Assembly: GCA_020634455.1 (NCBI GenBank)
Contig: JACKBQ010000001.1
Location: 1,116,001-1,180,000, forward strand
Length of the DNA stretch: 64,000 nucleotides
Origin: Ardenticatenaceae bacterium
Lineage (GTDB): Bacteria > Chloroflexota > Anaerolineae > Promineifilales > Promineifilaceae
Direction: 5' to 3'
In this document: piece by piece, positions 35,104-43,262 of the stretch
Position numbering within the stretch: the stretch's first letter is position 1
Layout: the number at the start of each line of letters is the position of its first letter
Translations under genes and position numbers: made by a program
The notes under the pieces: model-generated
Databases searched by the model: none
Told to the model about the DNA's origin: nothing
The model's input: the letters and a program-made list of their open reading frames with translations, nothing else

Positions 35104-36612
35104 ATGGAACTTTTTCCGCTGTTATTTTGGCTCCTTTTTCTGGGAGCAGCCGCCTGTGTGGCCTTGCCTCGTTTTCGACCGGCCTGGGTATGGCCAACGG
35201 CCGTTTCCCTCCTGGCCCTGTCGCTCATCCTGTGGCTGATTGTGCGTGCGCAGCTGCCCGTGAGCGCCACTGCACTGGCCTGGTCTGCCAGCGGCTTTTT
35301 GCCCGATTGGACCTGGCACATTGATCCTACCAGTTGGAGCGTATCTTTTTGGTTGCTGTTGGTGAGTACGGCCGTTTCCCTCCACACCTTCCTACAAAAT
35401 CCCAAATCAGCGCACAAACCCACCGCCCCCGCCGCCATTTTGCTGCTCACCGCCGCCACCCTCAGCGCCATCTGGTCAGACAGCTTCACCGGGCTATTGG
35501 CCGGACTGACGCTGCTGCTGGGCAGCTGGCTGGCCACGCTCTGGCTGGCTGGTGAGCGAAGCAGCGCCTTCCGGTTCAAAGGAACAATTTTGCTGATGGC
35601 TCTGCTGCTCGCCTGGCCCATTGGCTCCAGCCGCACCGCCCTGCTGGCGGCGGCGCTGCTGCTCAACGTCTGGCCGCTGCCACTGTGGCAACCCAAAACA
35701 GCAGAACGGGGGCTGGCGTTGGCTTCCCTGACTCCCCTGCTGCCACCGCTGGCTGGAGCGCTGCTGCTAATGCACCTGCTGCCGGTGGCCCAACTCAGCC
35801 CCGGTGTCAGCTTGTTGCTCACCGTGCTCAGCCTGATTGGCTTTTTCCGGGGCGTGCAGTTTGCCTGGAATCGGCTGCATTTGCCCAGTTACGCCGTCAC
35901 CGCGCTGCTGCTGGCACAAAGCCATTTGCTGCTGCTGGCGGCGATTTGGGTAGGCGCAACGGGCGTTTTGGCAGAACTGCGCGGGCTGCTACTGGCTGGG
36001 GCAGCGCTCTACCTGCTGGTGCAGCAGCCCAACACGCACAAATTCGTGCGCTTGGGCGTGGGCAGCGTGACGCTGGCTGCCCTGGCCGGTGTGCCGCTAA
36101 CCGCCACGTTTGCCGGTCGGGCTGGTTTGTACACCGCCTGGTTGGCAGACGGCCGTTGGCCCCTGGTGCTCGTTTTGGCGCTGCTGCACGTGCCGCTGAT
36201 CATGGCCGGGATTTGGCTGCTGCGCTTGCCACATGCCACATCGAGCCAGGAAAATCGCACCTTACAAGATTGGCTACGCGAAGCCGCGCCGATTGTGCCA
36301 GCGGTGGCATTGTTTAGCTTTAATTCGATCACCTTTTCAGCCATTCCGCTGATGGCCCTGCTCTTTTTGGCGGTAACGGCCGTTGCTGGCATCCTTCTGC
36401 CCCAATTGGTGGGCCAACCAGAAGATGTGCGGCTCATCATTCGGCAGGCACTGGGCAGCGAACGGCCGTCTTTTGCCGAAAAACTGCCATCCATCAAACA
36501 GCTGGGCGCGGGGCTGCAAACGGCCATCAACGACGCCGCAGACATTCTGGACGGCGACAGCGGGCTGTTGTGGCTGTTGGCGCTTGCGGTAATAATAATT
36601 CTGACGGGGTGA
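35104..36612 (+). CDS. Divergent complex I-like proton-channel protein (NuoL/M/N superfamily)
   Basis: The 502-residue protein is almost wholly hydrophobic, with about 13 to 14 helices. The segment around residues 65-95 (DWTWHIDPTSWSVSFWLLLVS, Asp74) matches the position of the conserved DGLS-type motif of NuoL/M/N and Mrp antiporter subunits, and ALLLNVWPLPLWQPKTAERG near 184-202 matches the loop preceding the key lysine helix. The key residues appear lost: no glutamate in the fifth-helix region and no lysine in PLLPPLAGALLL, where NuoN has one. It has a hydrophilic C-terminal extension with an amphipathic stretch and a final helix. The ATG at 35104 fits the first helix; there is no clear ribosome site. 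It heads a three-gene set with two further complex I-like membrane proteins. Confidence 0.65.
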   Translation: MELFPLLFWLLFLGAAACVALPRFRPAWVWPTAVSLLALSLILWLIVRAQLPVSATALAWSASGFLPDWTWHIDPTSWSVSFWLLLVSTAVSLHTFLQNPKSAHKPTAPAAILLLTAATLSAIWSDSFTGLLAGLTLLLGSWLATLWLAGERSSAFRFKGTILLMALLLAWPIGSSRTALLAAALLLNVWPLPLWQPKTAERGLALASLTPLLPPLAGALLLMHLLPVAQLSPGVSLLLTVLSLIGFFRGVQFAWNRLHLPSYAVTALLLAQSHLLLLAAIWVGATGVLAELRGLLLAGAALYLLVQQPNTHKFVRLGVGSVTLAALAGVPLTATFAGRAGLYTAWLADGRWPLVLVLALLHVPLIMAGIWLLRLPHATSSQENRTLQDWLREAAPIVPAVALFSFNSITFSAIPLMALLFLAVTAVAGILLPQLVGQPEDVRLIIRQALGSERPSFAEKLPSIKQLGAGLQTAINDAADILDGDSGLLWLLALAVIIILTG

Positions 36613-36680
36613 AAGGGTGAAGAGGTGAACGGGTGAAAAGCAAAATTCACCCTTTCACCCTTTCACCCTTTCACCCTTTC
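36605..36680. repeat. Intergenic palindrome of GGGTGAAA/TTTCACCC words
   Basis: GGTGAAAGGGTGAAGAGGTGAACGGGTGAAA is followed by four to five tandem TTTCACCC units. The two halves are complementary. It separates the first and second genes of the membrane module. Confidence 0.7.
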
Positions 36681-36693
36681 ATCTTGAGGAAAC

Positions 36694-37395
36694 ATGGTTT
36701 TTCCAACAATTTTCGACTGGCTAGAACGGCTGGACAGCTTGCGTGGCTTTACGGCGGCGTATGCGGTATTGATTACGGCCGTTCTCGTCATCATTCTGTG
36801 GGATTGGCGGCTGGCGCTGGCGGCGCTAGCGGCCCAATATTTCTTTGCCGGGCTGCTGTTTGTGGACGTGCTGGACCCCCGTTTGGCGATGGTGAAGCTG
36901 CTGGCAGGCTGGTTTGCCTGCCTCATTCTGTACTTCACGGCGCGGCAGGTGAACTGGGGCGGTCGGCCGCAAGACGTGGCCGCCGACGAGCTGCAAAACG
37001 TCGCGCCGGAACGCACCTTCCAGGTGGGGCCGCTGCGCATTCCCACCTCGCTGCCGCTGCGGTTGCTGCTGGTGCTGCTCATGCTGTGGCTCATCACCAG
37101 CCTGTTCCAGCGGCCCGATTTTGCCCTGCCCGCCATCGGCGACAGCCTGAATTACCTCTCGCTGGCGATTTTTGCGCTGGTGGTGCTGGGGCTGCTGGCG
37201 CTGGCGCTCACTAGCGAACCGCTGAAGGCAGGCATGGGCGTCTTCATGTTCCTGACCGGCTTCGAGCTTTTTTACAGCGCCCTCGACCAATCGGCCACGA
37301 TGTTGATTTTGTTGGCGGCGGCAAACCTTGTTTTGGCGCTGGTGGTGGCGTATTTGGTGCAGATGCGCCACGCCATCCCGGCTTTAGTCGATTAG
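36694..37395 (+). CDS. NuoK/HyfE-like membrane protein
   Basis: The 233-residue protein has about six hydrophobic segments in two groups. The C-terminal third, LALTSEPLKAGMGVFMFLTGFELFYSALDQSATMLILLAAANLVLALVVAYL, resembles the last helices of NuoK, MrpC and especially HyfE, including a membrane glutamate in the GFELFY word. The N-terminal half has two or three helices and a soluble loop with VAADELQNVAPERTF. It lies between two proteins resembling NuoL/M/N, an order like that of hydrogenase-4 or Mrp membrane arms. It has a weak GAGG site before the ATG. Confidence 0.6.
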   Translation: MVFPTIFDWLERLDSLRGFTAAYAVLITAVLVIILWDWRLALAALAAQYFFAGLLFVDVLDPRLAMVKLLAGWFACLILYFTARQVNWGGRPQDVAADELQNVAPERTFQVGPLRIPTSLPLRLLLVLLMLWLITSLFQRPDFALPAIGDSLNYLSLAIFALVVLGLLALALTSEPLKAGMGVFMFLTGFELFYSALDQSATMLILLAAANLVLALVVAYLVQMRHAIPALVD

Positions 37396-37400
37396 AAAAA

Positions 37401-37456
37401 GGAGATTGGAGATTGGAGATTAGAGATTAATCTCCAGTCTCCAATCTCTAATCTCC
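37401..37456. repeat. Intergenic palindrome of GGAGATT/AATCTCC words (second copy)
   Basis: GGAGATTGGAGATTGGAGATTAGAGATT faces its near-exact reverse complement with no loop to speak of. It is the same family as 5023-5091, and fills the space between second and third genes of the membrane module. Confidence 0.75.
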
Positions 37457-37459
37457 AAA

Positions 37460-38806
37460 ATGGCGACTTTACAGACACTCCTCTTTACCCCCTTGCTGGC
37501 CGCGCTGGTGGCCCGGCTGTTGGCGCGTCAGCCGCAGCTGATGGCCGCTGCGGGGGCGCTGACGGCGGGCGTATTGTGGCTGTGGCTGCGGACGGTGGTA
37601 CCTTCGGGAACGGCCGTTCTCTTCTGGGGCCAACCGATGGCGCTCACGCCAGAAAATCAGGCATTGCTGCTGCTGTTGCTGGCGGGGCTGGTCATCTTGT
37701 TTGGCCTGGCCATCATTTTCCCCGCTGGCGACTGGTTTGTGGCGGGCGGATTGGTGGGCTTTGCCTTTTTGTCCGCCAGCCTGCTCACGCTCACCTTTGC
37801 TGTGGCGCTGGCGCTGGTTTTGCTGGCGACGGGCGCTTTGGCCCTGACGGTGCAGTCTGGCCGGGCGGGGTCGGTGCGGGGCAGCTTTCGCTACCTGTTG
37901 GCGGTGCTGCTGGCGGTGCCGCTGCTGCTCATTGTGAATTGGCAGCTCGCAGCGCCCCCCACAGAGTGGCTGCTGCCCCCCGGCGAACTGGCGGCGCTGG
38001 CCATGCTGCTGCTGCTGGCGGGCTTTCCGTTCCACGTCTGGCTGCTGGCGGTGGTGAACGAGGCGGAACCGCTGCCGCTGGCGCTGGTGGCGGGCTGGGC
38101 GCCCATCGTGCCGCTGACGATGCTGTTCCAAACGCTGGCAACGTATCCCAACCTGATTGACGCGACTTTTCGGCAGCTCATCTGGCTGAGCGGCGGACTG
38201 ACGCTGCTGGTGGCGGGCGTGTTGGCGCTGACGGCCGTTCACCTGCGGCGGGTCATCGGCAACATTGTGCTGCTGGACATGGCACTCACAATTTTGTGTT
38301 TTACGTTGCCGGAGATAGTGGGATGGGAAACGGCCGTAACGCTGCAAATCGCTCGTTTTGGGGGCTTGTTATTACTGGCTGGGGGTTGGTGGCTGGTTAA
38401 GCAGCATCAACCTGAATGGCCGCTGGATAAATTGCCCACTGGTGCGGGGCGCAAGTCGCCGTGGGGGTTGGCGCTGCTGGGCGTGGGGCTGTTTTCATTG
38501 CTGGGGCTGCCGTTTACGCTGGGGTTTGCCGGGCAGTGGCGGGTGTTAACGGCCGTTGCCGACCTGGCCAATAACGGCAGCATCCCCTGGTGGCTGCCTG
38601 CGCTAGCGCTGCTGGGGCTGGGCCTGGGCGCGGCTGGCGTGCTGCGCCTGCTGGCAGCGCTGCTTGCTCCGATGGATGATGCCCTGCAAAACGCAAACGC
38701 CCCGCTGTGGCAGCAGGGCATGGTGGGGCTGGTATTGTTGCTAAGTTTGTGGCTGGCGCTGAATCCGGGGGTGATTACGGCCGTTGCCGCCACGCTCTCC
38801 CCTTAA
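37460..38806 (+). CDS. Divergent complex I-like proton-channel protein (NuoN-like)
   Basis: The 448-residue product has about 13 helices. LLLLAGFPFHVWLLAVVNEAEPLPLALV near residues 177-204 matches the NuoN/NuoM stretch with PFH.W..DAYE.AP, AVHLRRVIGNIVLLDMALTI near 260-279 matches the loop with NLKRLLAYSSI.H, and GLFSLLGLPFTLGFAGQW matches the late-helix FSLAGIPPTAGF motif. The lysine expected in the helix after the PFHVW loop is absent (GWAPIVPLTMLFQTL). The start lies directly after a repeat with no ribosome site. With its two upstream neighbours it makes a membrane-arm-only module; no NuoB, C, D, F or hydrogenase gene is in the window. Confidence 0.68.
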   Translation: MATLQTLLFTPLLAALVARLLARQPQLMAAAGALTAGVLWLWLRTVVPSGTAVLFWGQPMALTPENQALLLLLLAGLVILFGLAIIFPAGDWFVAGGLVGFAFLSASLLTLTFAVALALVLLATGALALTVQSGRAGSVRGSFRYLLAVLLAVPLLLIVNWQLAAPPTEWLLPPGELAALAMLLLLAGFPFHVWLLAVVNEAEPLPLALVAGWAPIVPLTMLFQTLATYPNLIDATFRQLIWLSGGLTLLVAGVLALTAVHLRRVIGNIVLLDMALTILCFTLPEIVGWETAVTLQIARFGGLLLLAGGWWLVKQHQPEWPLDKLPTGAGRKSPWGLALLGVGLFSLLGLPFTLGFAGQWRVLTAVADLANNGSIPWWLPALALLGLGLGAAGVLRLLAALLAPMDDALQNANAPLWQQGMVGLVLLLSLWLALNPGVITAVAATLSP

Positions 38807-38856
38807 TCAATTAAAATCGTTACCCGTTCGCATCTGAGAATGCGCACCAAAAAAAT

Positions 38857-38921
38857 AGGACGCAGACCAGCGCGGATGAACGCGGATTAAAATCTATATA
38901 ATCTGCGAAATCTGCTGATTT
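38857..38921. repeat. Intergenic palindrome, CGCGGAT and AATCTGCGAAATCTG words
   Basis: Contains GGACGCAGACCAGCGCGGAT, GAACGCGGATT and ATAATCTGCGAAATCTGCTGATT. It sits in the 220-base gap between convergent genes. The rest of that gap (to 39029) contains a second weak palindrome around CAACGAAAT and AATTCGTTG. Confidence 0.55.
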
Positions 38922-39029
38922 TTTATGGTGGTGGGAGGCTCCAACGAAATCAAGAAATTAACGAATGATATCCCCAAAAAAATTCGTTATTTCCCCTAAT
39001 TCGTTGTAGTCATTGGTGAAAATTAAGCG

Positions 39030-39425
39030 TTACTGTTTTGCACCGTACACGGCTGGGTAGATTTTTTGGGCGTGGTAGAAGAGGTCGGCTAAAGCCATAA
39101 CTTTCCAGACGGGGCCTTTGGGCTTCACTTTTTTGCTGCCGACGGCTTTGGTGAGGCTGAGCTGGCCCAGCAAAATTTGGTGCAGCGCTTCGCCAGTGAT
39201 GTCTACGTCCAGGTCAGGTTTGTGGTTATTGGAACGGCCGTATTCAATGTGTAACGGCCGTTCCTTGGCATTGATCACCAACCCTGCCTCTGGGTCAGAA
39301 ACATTGAAGCGAATACACAGCTTCGCCTTCAGCAGCGAATCCGTCGCCTGCGGCATATCTGCCTCGACTCGACCAAAGAGTTCCTGTAAATATCCGTAAA
39401 GCTGTGTTTCGTTTTGATAGGCCAT
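39030..39425 (-). CDS. SCP-2-like lipid-binding protein (second)
   Basis: The 131-residue protein shows the SCP-2 pattern: an N-terminal helix, LKAKLCIRFNVSDPEAGLVINAKERPLHIEYG, then PDLDVDITGEALHQILLGQLSLTKAVGSKKVKPKGPVWKV. The LTKAVGSKKVKPKG word near the end is close to the family's conserved lipid-tunnel edge. It opens a minus-strand group that reaches to the acyl-ACP reductase-like gene. Lipid or acyl-CoA binding is the likely role. Confidence 0.78.
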   Translation of the reverse strand: MAYQNETQLYGYLQELFGRVEADMPQATDSLLKAKLCIRFNVSDPEAGLVINAKERPLHIEYGRSNNHKPDLDVDITGEALHQILLGQLSLTKAVGSKKVKPKGPVWKVMALADLFYHAQKIYPAVYGAKQ

Positions 39426-39438
39426 TTATTTACCAGAA

Positions 39439-39545
39439 CTGTCATGCTGAACAAAGTGAAGCATCCCTACCAGACACATTTGTAAACTTGTAAGGCGGAG
39501 CAAATGGTCGTTGTGCAGGATTCTGCGCTGCGCTCAGAATGACAA
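39439..39545. repeat. Inverted repeat with GTCATGCTGAACAAAGTGAAGC arms
   Basis: The left arm (39439-39466) reads CTGTCATGCTGAACAAAGTG and on to GCATCC; the right arm (39518-39545) is its approximate complement, GGATTCTGCGCTGCGCTCAG and on to GACAA. About three quarters of positions pair. The arms resemble a dispersed element known from several phyla with the word GTCATTCTGAACG. Confidence 0.55.
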
Positions 39546-39553
39546 GTGTGAAT

Positions 39554-40225
39554 TTATTCTTCTTCTGTTTCGCCAGTGAGTTTTTGCTTCCATTGCTCGG
39601 CCTGGAACTGAACCGAGTAATTGATCATGTACCAAAGGCCTTTCCACGTCTCCGGGTCCATTAAATCTTCGCGGGTGGCCCCTTGCAGGCTGTCCATGAT
39701 CCCTTTGGCTACGTCAGGCGTGAAGCGATCAATGTTGGTTTTGACGAAGTTGAGCATGGTGTCTGGCTGGAGCGGTTTGGGCAGCTGCTCGTTCATCTTT
39801 TCGCGCAGCTGGTTGGCCTGGAATTTGGCGGAGTAGCTGAGCATGTAGCCCATCCCTTTCCATGTTTCGATGTCCATCAAATCTTCGCGGGTCATGCCTT
39901 CAAACTGTTGCAAGATGCCCAGCTGCATTTCGGGGGTGAACTGGCTCAGGTTTTGGCGCAGGTATGTCAGCAGATTGAGGGGATTGTAAGGCGAGGCGGT
40001 TTGGCTGGAAACGGCCGTTTTCAAATCAGCCACCAGTTCATCCAGTTCAGCCAAAAGCTCTTTTTTGCGGGTTAGCAGATCTGCCTCTGCGGCGCTCATA
40101 GCGGGAGCAGCGGGGGCCTCATTTTGATGCACACGGCAGTAATCTGAACCCTCGGCAGCCCAATTTTTGCACGGATTGCCTGCCTTTGTGGTGGCTGCAC
40201 AGCGGGTGGGGGATTGATCGCTCAT
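39554..40225 (-). CDS. Zinc-finger protein with duplicated helical domain (DUF5763-like N-terminus)
   Basis: The 223-residue product starts at an ATG with GAGGAG at good spacing. The first 35 residues form a small metal-binding module: RCAATTKAGNPCKNWAAEGSDYCRVH, a C-C-C-H set found in DUF5763-type proteins. A coiled stretch follows (LLTRKKELLAELDELVADL). Then two copies of an approximately 60-residue helical unit occur, each with FTP.....I...GATREDLMD.ETWKG..YM..YS..FQA.Q in order (the first about residues 97-150, the second 165-218). I know no function for the repeat. It lies downstream of the acyl-ACP reductase-like gene and could be a granule or membrane-associated protein. Confidence 0.72.
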   Translation of the reverse strand: MSDQSPTRCAATTKAGNPCKNWAAEGSDYCRVHQNEAPAAPAMSAAEADLLTRKKELLAELDELVADLKTAVSSQTASPYNPLNLLTYLRQNLSQFTPEMQLGILQQFEGMTREDLMDIETWKGMGYMLSYSAKFQANQLREKMNEQLPKPLQPDTMLNFVKTNIDRFTPDVAKGIMDSLQGATREDLMDPETWKGLWYMINYSVQFQAEQWKQKLTGETEEE

Positions 40226-40269
40226 TCTTAATCTCCTCGTGTAATATAAACTGAATCGTGGCAAGTAGA

Positions 40270-40322
40270 ACAAGTAAAAAGTGAAAAGTAAAAAGTGAAC
40301 GACTTTTTACTTTTCACTTATC
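40270..40322. repeat. Intergenic palindrome of AAGTGAAAAGTAAAAAGTGA words
   Basis: The element has AAGTAAAAAGTGAAAAGT on one side and ACTTTTTACTTTTCACTT on the other and can form a long A-U-rich hairpin. It lies just downstream of the acyl-ACP reductase-like gene and may end that transcript. Confidence 0.65.
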
Positions 40323-40323
40323 A

Positions 40324-42531
40324 CTATTTCTTGCGCCAGAAAAAGAGGGCAGCAATACCTGCCAAAACGGCCGCTCCCACACTGGCAATGAGGGTGGTAC
40401 TGTTGCCCTTGCCTCTTTTTGCCTTGCTGCGACCACCTTTCACGGGAAGCTGCGCCGCTGCCTGCCGCTGCACGTCGGCCAATTTGGCCGGGTCGTTGCG
40501 CAGTTCGTCGGCCAGGGCACGCTTTTTGGCTAAATCCTCATCGGTCAAGAAGTGATCATGGCTGCGAATGCCAGATAGCTCCAGACCATGCTTCTTGTAG
40601 AGGCGGTAAATCTCTTTCACGCGCTCAATTTCAATGTTGCGACCGAGGGTGTAGTCTTCGAAACGGCCGTCTAAAGCCAGCAGCGCGGTTTCCGCCAAAC
40701 AAGCATATGCCACACCAGGCGGCAAGCCAATGTCCATGCCAAAATTCGGCTGGCCCGGCAGCAAAATCTCGCCAGATTCAATCACCAGCACGTCCGGGCG
40801 CAGCGCCGCCTCTTCTTCGGTAATGTCCGGCGGGCGGGCGATGTCGCAAATAACCGCGCCAGGCTTACACTTTGTTATGTCAATAATTCGGGTATTCAGC
40901 GCAGTGGTGGTGGTTACGATGAGATCGCAGTCGCCCACGTAATCGTCTGCTGTGGTGCTGAGGGTTACTTTGGCGTTGGGCGTCTCGCTTTCGATTGTTT
41001 GCTTGAGGGCGATGAGCTTTTCCGGACGCGGAGCCACCAACACAATGTTGGGCACCGCCTGCGCCAGCAAGCGGCAACAAACAGAGCCAATCGAACCGGT
41101 CGCACCGATGACCATCACTTTACCCTGGTGGGCATCGTCCAGGCTGTTGCCCATCTTCACCACGGCCTGCTTGGCCGTTTCCAGCGTGGCGGCCACGGTG
41201 AGGCTGTTGCCAGAGGTAATGGCGATATCTGCCTTTTGGGCCACGGTGATGCCTGCGTCGCCCACCACGGAGGTAAACGCGCCCAGCCCCATCAGGCGGG
41301 CACCGTACCGCTCGGCCATGCGCGAGGCGCGGATGAGGCGACGGTACACAAAAGCCGGGTCGCGCCGCATCAATTCACGCGGTGTGCCGCCGATGTAGAG
41401 CAGGTAGCCTTCCACTTTTTGACCTGTGGTGGGGCTTTCGATGCCGGTGATGCGGCTGCCGTACATGGGCGGCATGTGGGCGGCTACACGCTCCACCAGG
41501 CGGTCGGGGAAAAAGCGCGCCCAGCGGAAGCGGGGATGATTGTAGATGAAGCGGGGGGACAGCGGGTGAATGACGAAGGCAAATTTGTTGATGCCTGCCT
41601 CTTCCGGCTGCAAATATTTGATGCCGGGTTTCCATTCCATCCGAGCCATCAGGTTGAGGTAGGTGTTTTCAGTGAGCTCAGCCTGGGTGTCTGCCCTGAG
41701 GGCAACCAGAATAGCTTCAAAAACGGCCGCTCCCAAATGTGCCAGTTCATGACCCAACGGCGGCATGGTGGTCACAATGGCCGACGCACCACGCTCTCGA
41801 AGGTCAACTACATCTTCTTCAGTGGCCGATTCGGTGACGATGACTTTCCGCTTGAGCTGCGGCGGGCTGTAGCGGCGAATGCCGCCCATGTCTCCAGCAA
41901 TGACGTCAGCCCACTCGAAGAGTTTGGGGCTGCGCGGCTGGGCAGCTGTGCCTGCCTGGGGGAACAAGCGGCGAAAAGGGTAAGCCCGCAATTGGTTCAG
42001 GGTGGGTTCAGCTACGCGGGTTAGTGTTTCGGCCGTACCCACACCGGGCACGGGCGGCAAAGCAAAGTAAACGACCGGGTCTGCGTAACGCATTTCTTCG
42101 GTGTACTGGTTCAGAGCCATTGCCAAACCATCATGGTTCAGACCGGGAGCCATCAGCACCTGCTTACGCGACCAGATGCCGGGTTGGGCCTCATCGGCCA
42201 GGCGCACGGCCCAACGTTCCATGGCAGCGCGAACGCCAGAACCGTCCACAACGGGGGTTTGCTGGGCAATCTCGAACAGCGGTGCCGCGGCTGGGTGTTC
42301 TACGCGGGCTTTGCCCAGGCGTAGTTTTTTGGCGATACCGTCCAGGGCAACTGCCGTTACTTGCCCATCCAGTGCTTCAATGTGAGCTGCCATTTTATCC
42401 AAATCGCCATCGCAACCGATGTGGCGAATGTGAATGGTGCTCCCTAATAATTCAACCTGTTCTTCACTTTCATCTGCGCCATGATAATGCAGCACAGCAA
42501 TTTTTGGGTTTAAGCCTGCCTGTTCCGCCAT
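40324..42531 (-). CDS. Fusion protein with acyl-ACP reductase-like domain and C-terminal membrane tail
   Basis: The 735-residue protein has three parts. Residues 1 to about 310 form a domain I do not recognise, with QVLMAPGLNHDGLAMALNQYTEEM and KVIVTESATEEDVVDLRERGASAIVT. Residues from about 315 to 680 match long-chain acyl-[ACP] reductase of cyanobacteria (COG5322): FAFVIHPLS at its start, SPTTGQKVEGYLLYI, LGAFTSVV, the NADPH loop VIGATGSIGS, and YACLAETALLAL with Cys611 in the place of the catalytic cysteine. LGRNIEIERV follows, as in the cyanobacterial enzyme. Then comes a basic linker and a terminal helix (TTLIASVGAAVLAGIAALFFW) ending in RKK, a tail anchor. It starts after AAAGGAG and is divergent from the phasin genes. 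It may make fatty aldehydes at a membrane or granule surface. Confidence 0.78.
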   Translation of the reverse strand: MAEQAGLNPKIAVLHYHGADESEEQVELLGSTIHIRHIGCDGDLDKMAAHIEALDGQVTAVALDGIAKKLRLGKARVEHPAAAPLFEIAQQTPVVDGSGVRAAMERWAVRLADEAQPGIWSRKQVLMAPGLNHDGLAMALNQYTEEMRYADPVVYFALPPVPGVGTAETLTRVAEPTLNQLRAYPFRRLFPQAGTAAQPRSPKLFEWADVIAGDMGGIRRYSPPQLKRKVIVTESATEEDVVDLRERGASAIVTTMPPLGHELAHLGAAVFEAILVALRADTQAELTENTYLNLMARMEWKPGIKYLQPEEAGINKFAFVIHPLSPRFIYNHPRFRWARFFPDRLVERVAAHMPPMYGSRITGIESPTTGQKVEGYLLYIGGTPRELMRRDPAFVYRRLIRASRMAERYGARLMGLGAFTSVVGDAGITVAQKADIAITSGNSLTVAATLETAKQAVVKMGNSLDDAHQGKVMVIGATGSIGSVCCRLLAQAVPNIVLVAPRPEKLIALKQTIESETPNAKVTLSTTADDYVGDCDLIVTTTTALNTRIIDITKCKPGAVICDIARPPDITEEEAALRPDVLVIESGEILLPGQPNFGMDIGLPPGVAYACLAETALLALDGRFEDYTLGRNIEIERVKEIYRLYKKHGLELSGIRSHDHFLTDEDLAKKRALADELRNDPAKLADVQRQAAAQLPVKGGRSKAKRGKGNSTTLIASVGAAVLAGIAALFFWRKK

Positions 42532-42723
42532 AGGTCGCTCCTTTTTTCCTAAATGTTTATTCTAATCTGCTTTTTAGCTTAGGCCGTTGTTTACGGCCGT
42601 ACTTTTTTCGTTGGTTCGTGTAGGTGATGAATGGATTATACTCGCTTTGTCACATTTTTCAGGTCATTGCGAAATTCCTATTTTTGCCCCAAAAAGTTCG
42701 ATTATCTATATTTTTCTACCCGC

Positions 42724-42775
42724 TTGACATTCATGACGCACTGTGTTATATTTTGCTCATGATGCGATGCGTCAT
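42724..42775 (+). promoter_or_regulatory. Strong sigma-70-like promoter of phasin genes with operator-like inverted repeat
   Basis: TTGACA (42724-42729) and TATATT (42747-42752) are 17 bases apart. ATGACGCA (42733-42740) and TGCGTCAT (42768-42775) form an inverted repeat that brackets the -10 box. The left site continues as ATGACGCACTG, which recurs at 43817 in the promoter of the PhaR-type gene. The remainder of the 308-base gap from 42532 holds only the AAAGGAG site of the divergent gene, one ACGGCCGT octamer at 42593 and T-rich DNA. Confidence 0.75.
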
Positions 42776-42839
42776 AACGAAATTAACTTAACGAATACTT
42801 ACGCAATCCCGCTACGAAAGGATTGCAGGAGGCACAAAA

Positions 42840-43214
42840 ATGGCAGAAAAAATTGAGTTCACCGAAACTGTTGAAGAAAATGTAAACATGTTGGTTGAGA
42901 ACGGCCGTAAAGTTGTATTGGCAGGCTTGGGCGCAGTAACTCTGGCCCAGGAGGAGCTGTTCAGCATGTTCAACAACCTGGTTGAGCGCGGCACCAACAC
43001 GGAAGAAAAAACCCGCAACATGGTCAACAAGCAAGTTGAAGCCCGTCAGAAAGATGCTCAAAAAGCAGCCAAGCGGGTAGAAAAAGAAGTTGAAAAGCGG
43101 TTTGAAGATTTGCTGCACTGGATGAATATTCCATCCAAGAACGATATTGACAAACTGAGCCGCAAAGTCACAACCTTGAACAAAAAAGTCAATGACCTGA
43201 GCAAGGTCGCCTAA
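42840..43214 (+). CDS. Phasin family protein (first)
   Basis: Phasins coat polyhydroxyalkanoate granules and other hydrophobic inclusions. The 124-residue protein has the PhaF/PhaI-type core: NGRKVVLAGLGAVTLAQEELFSMFNNLVERGT at about residues 21-52, then a long charged coiled coil KNMVNKQVEARQKDAQ-like region, and the end MNIPSKNDIDKLSRKVTTLNKKVNDL, a heptad zipper typical of the family. A strong GCAGGAGG site precedes the ATG. It is transcribed from the promoter at 42724. No PHA synthase is seen in the window. Confidence 0.88.
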   Translation: MAEKIEFTETVEENVNMLVENGRKVVLAGLGAVTLAQEELFSMFNNLVERGTNTEEKTRNMVNKQVEARQKDAQKAAKRVEKEVEKRFEDLLHWMNIPSKNDIDKLSRKVTTLNKKVNDLSKVA

Positions 43215-43262
43215 TTTATAACCATCTCTGGGGCAGGGCGATTAAAAATTTGGCAAGATAGT

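Noticed and set aside
36605..36680. Tandem TTTCACCC units considered as a CRISPR-like array
   Set aside because: Units are 8 bases with no spacers, and the upstream half is their complement. It is a palindromic spacer, not a CRISPR array.
37469..38347. A 292-codon minus-strand frame with many Gln, Arg and His residues
   Set aside because: It is the reverse of a membrane-protein gene rich in Leu/Ala/Gly codons; such mirror frames are Gln/Arg-rich by necessity.
40999..42024. A 341-codon plus-strand frame
   Set aside because: It is antisense to the acyl-ACP reductase-like gene, which has clear motifs and a good ribosome site.
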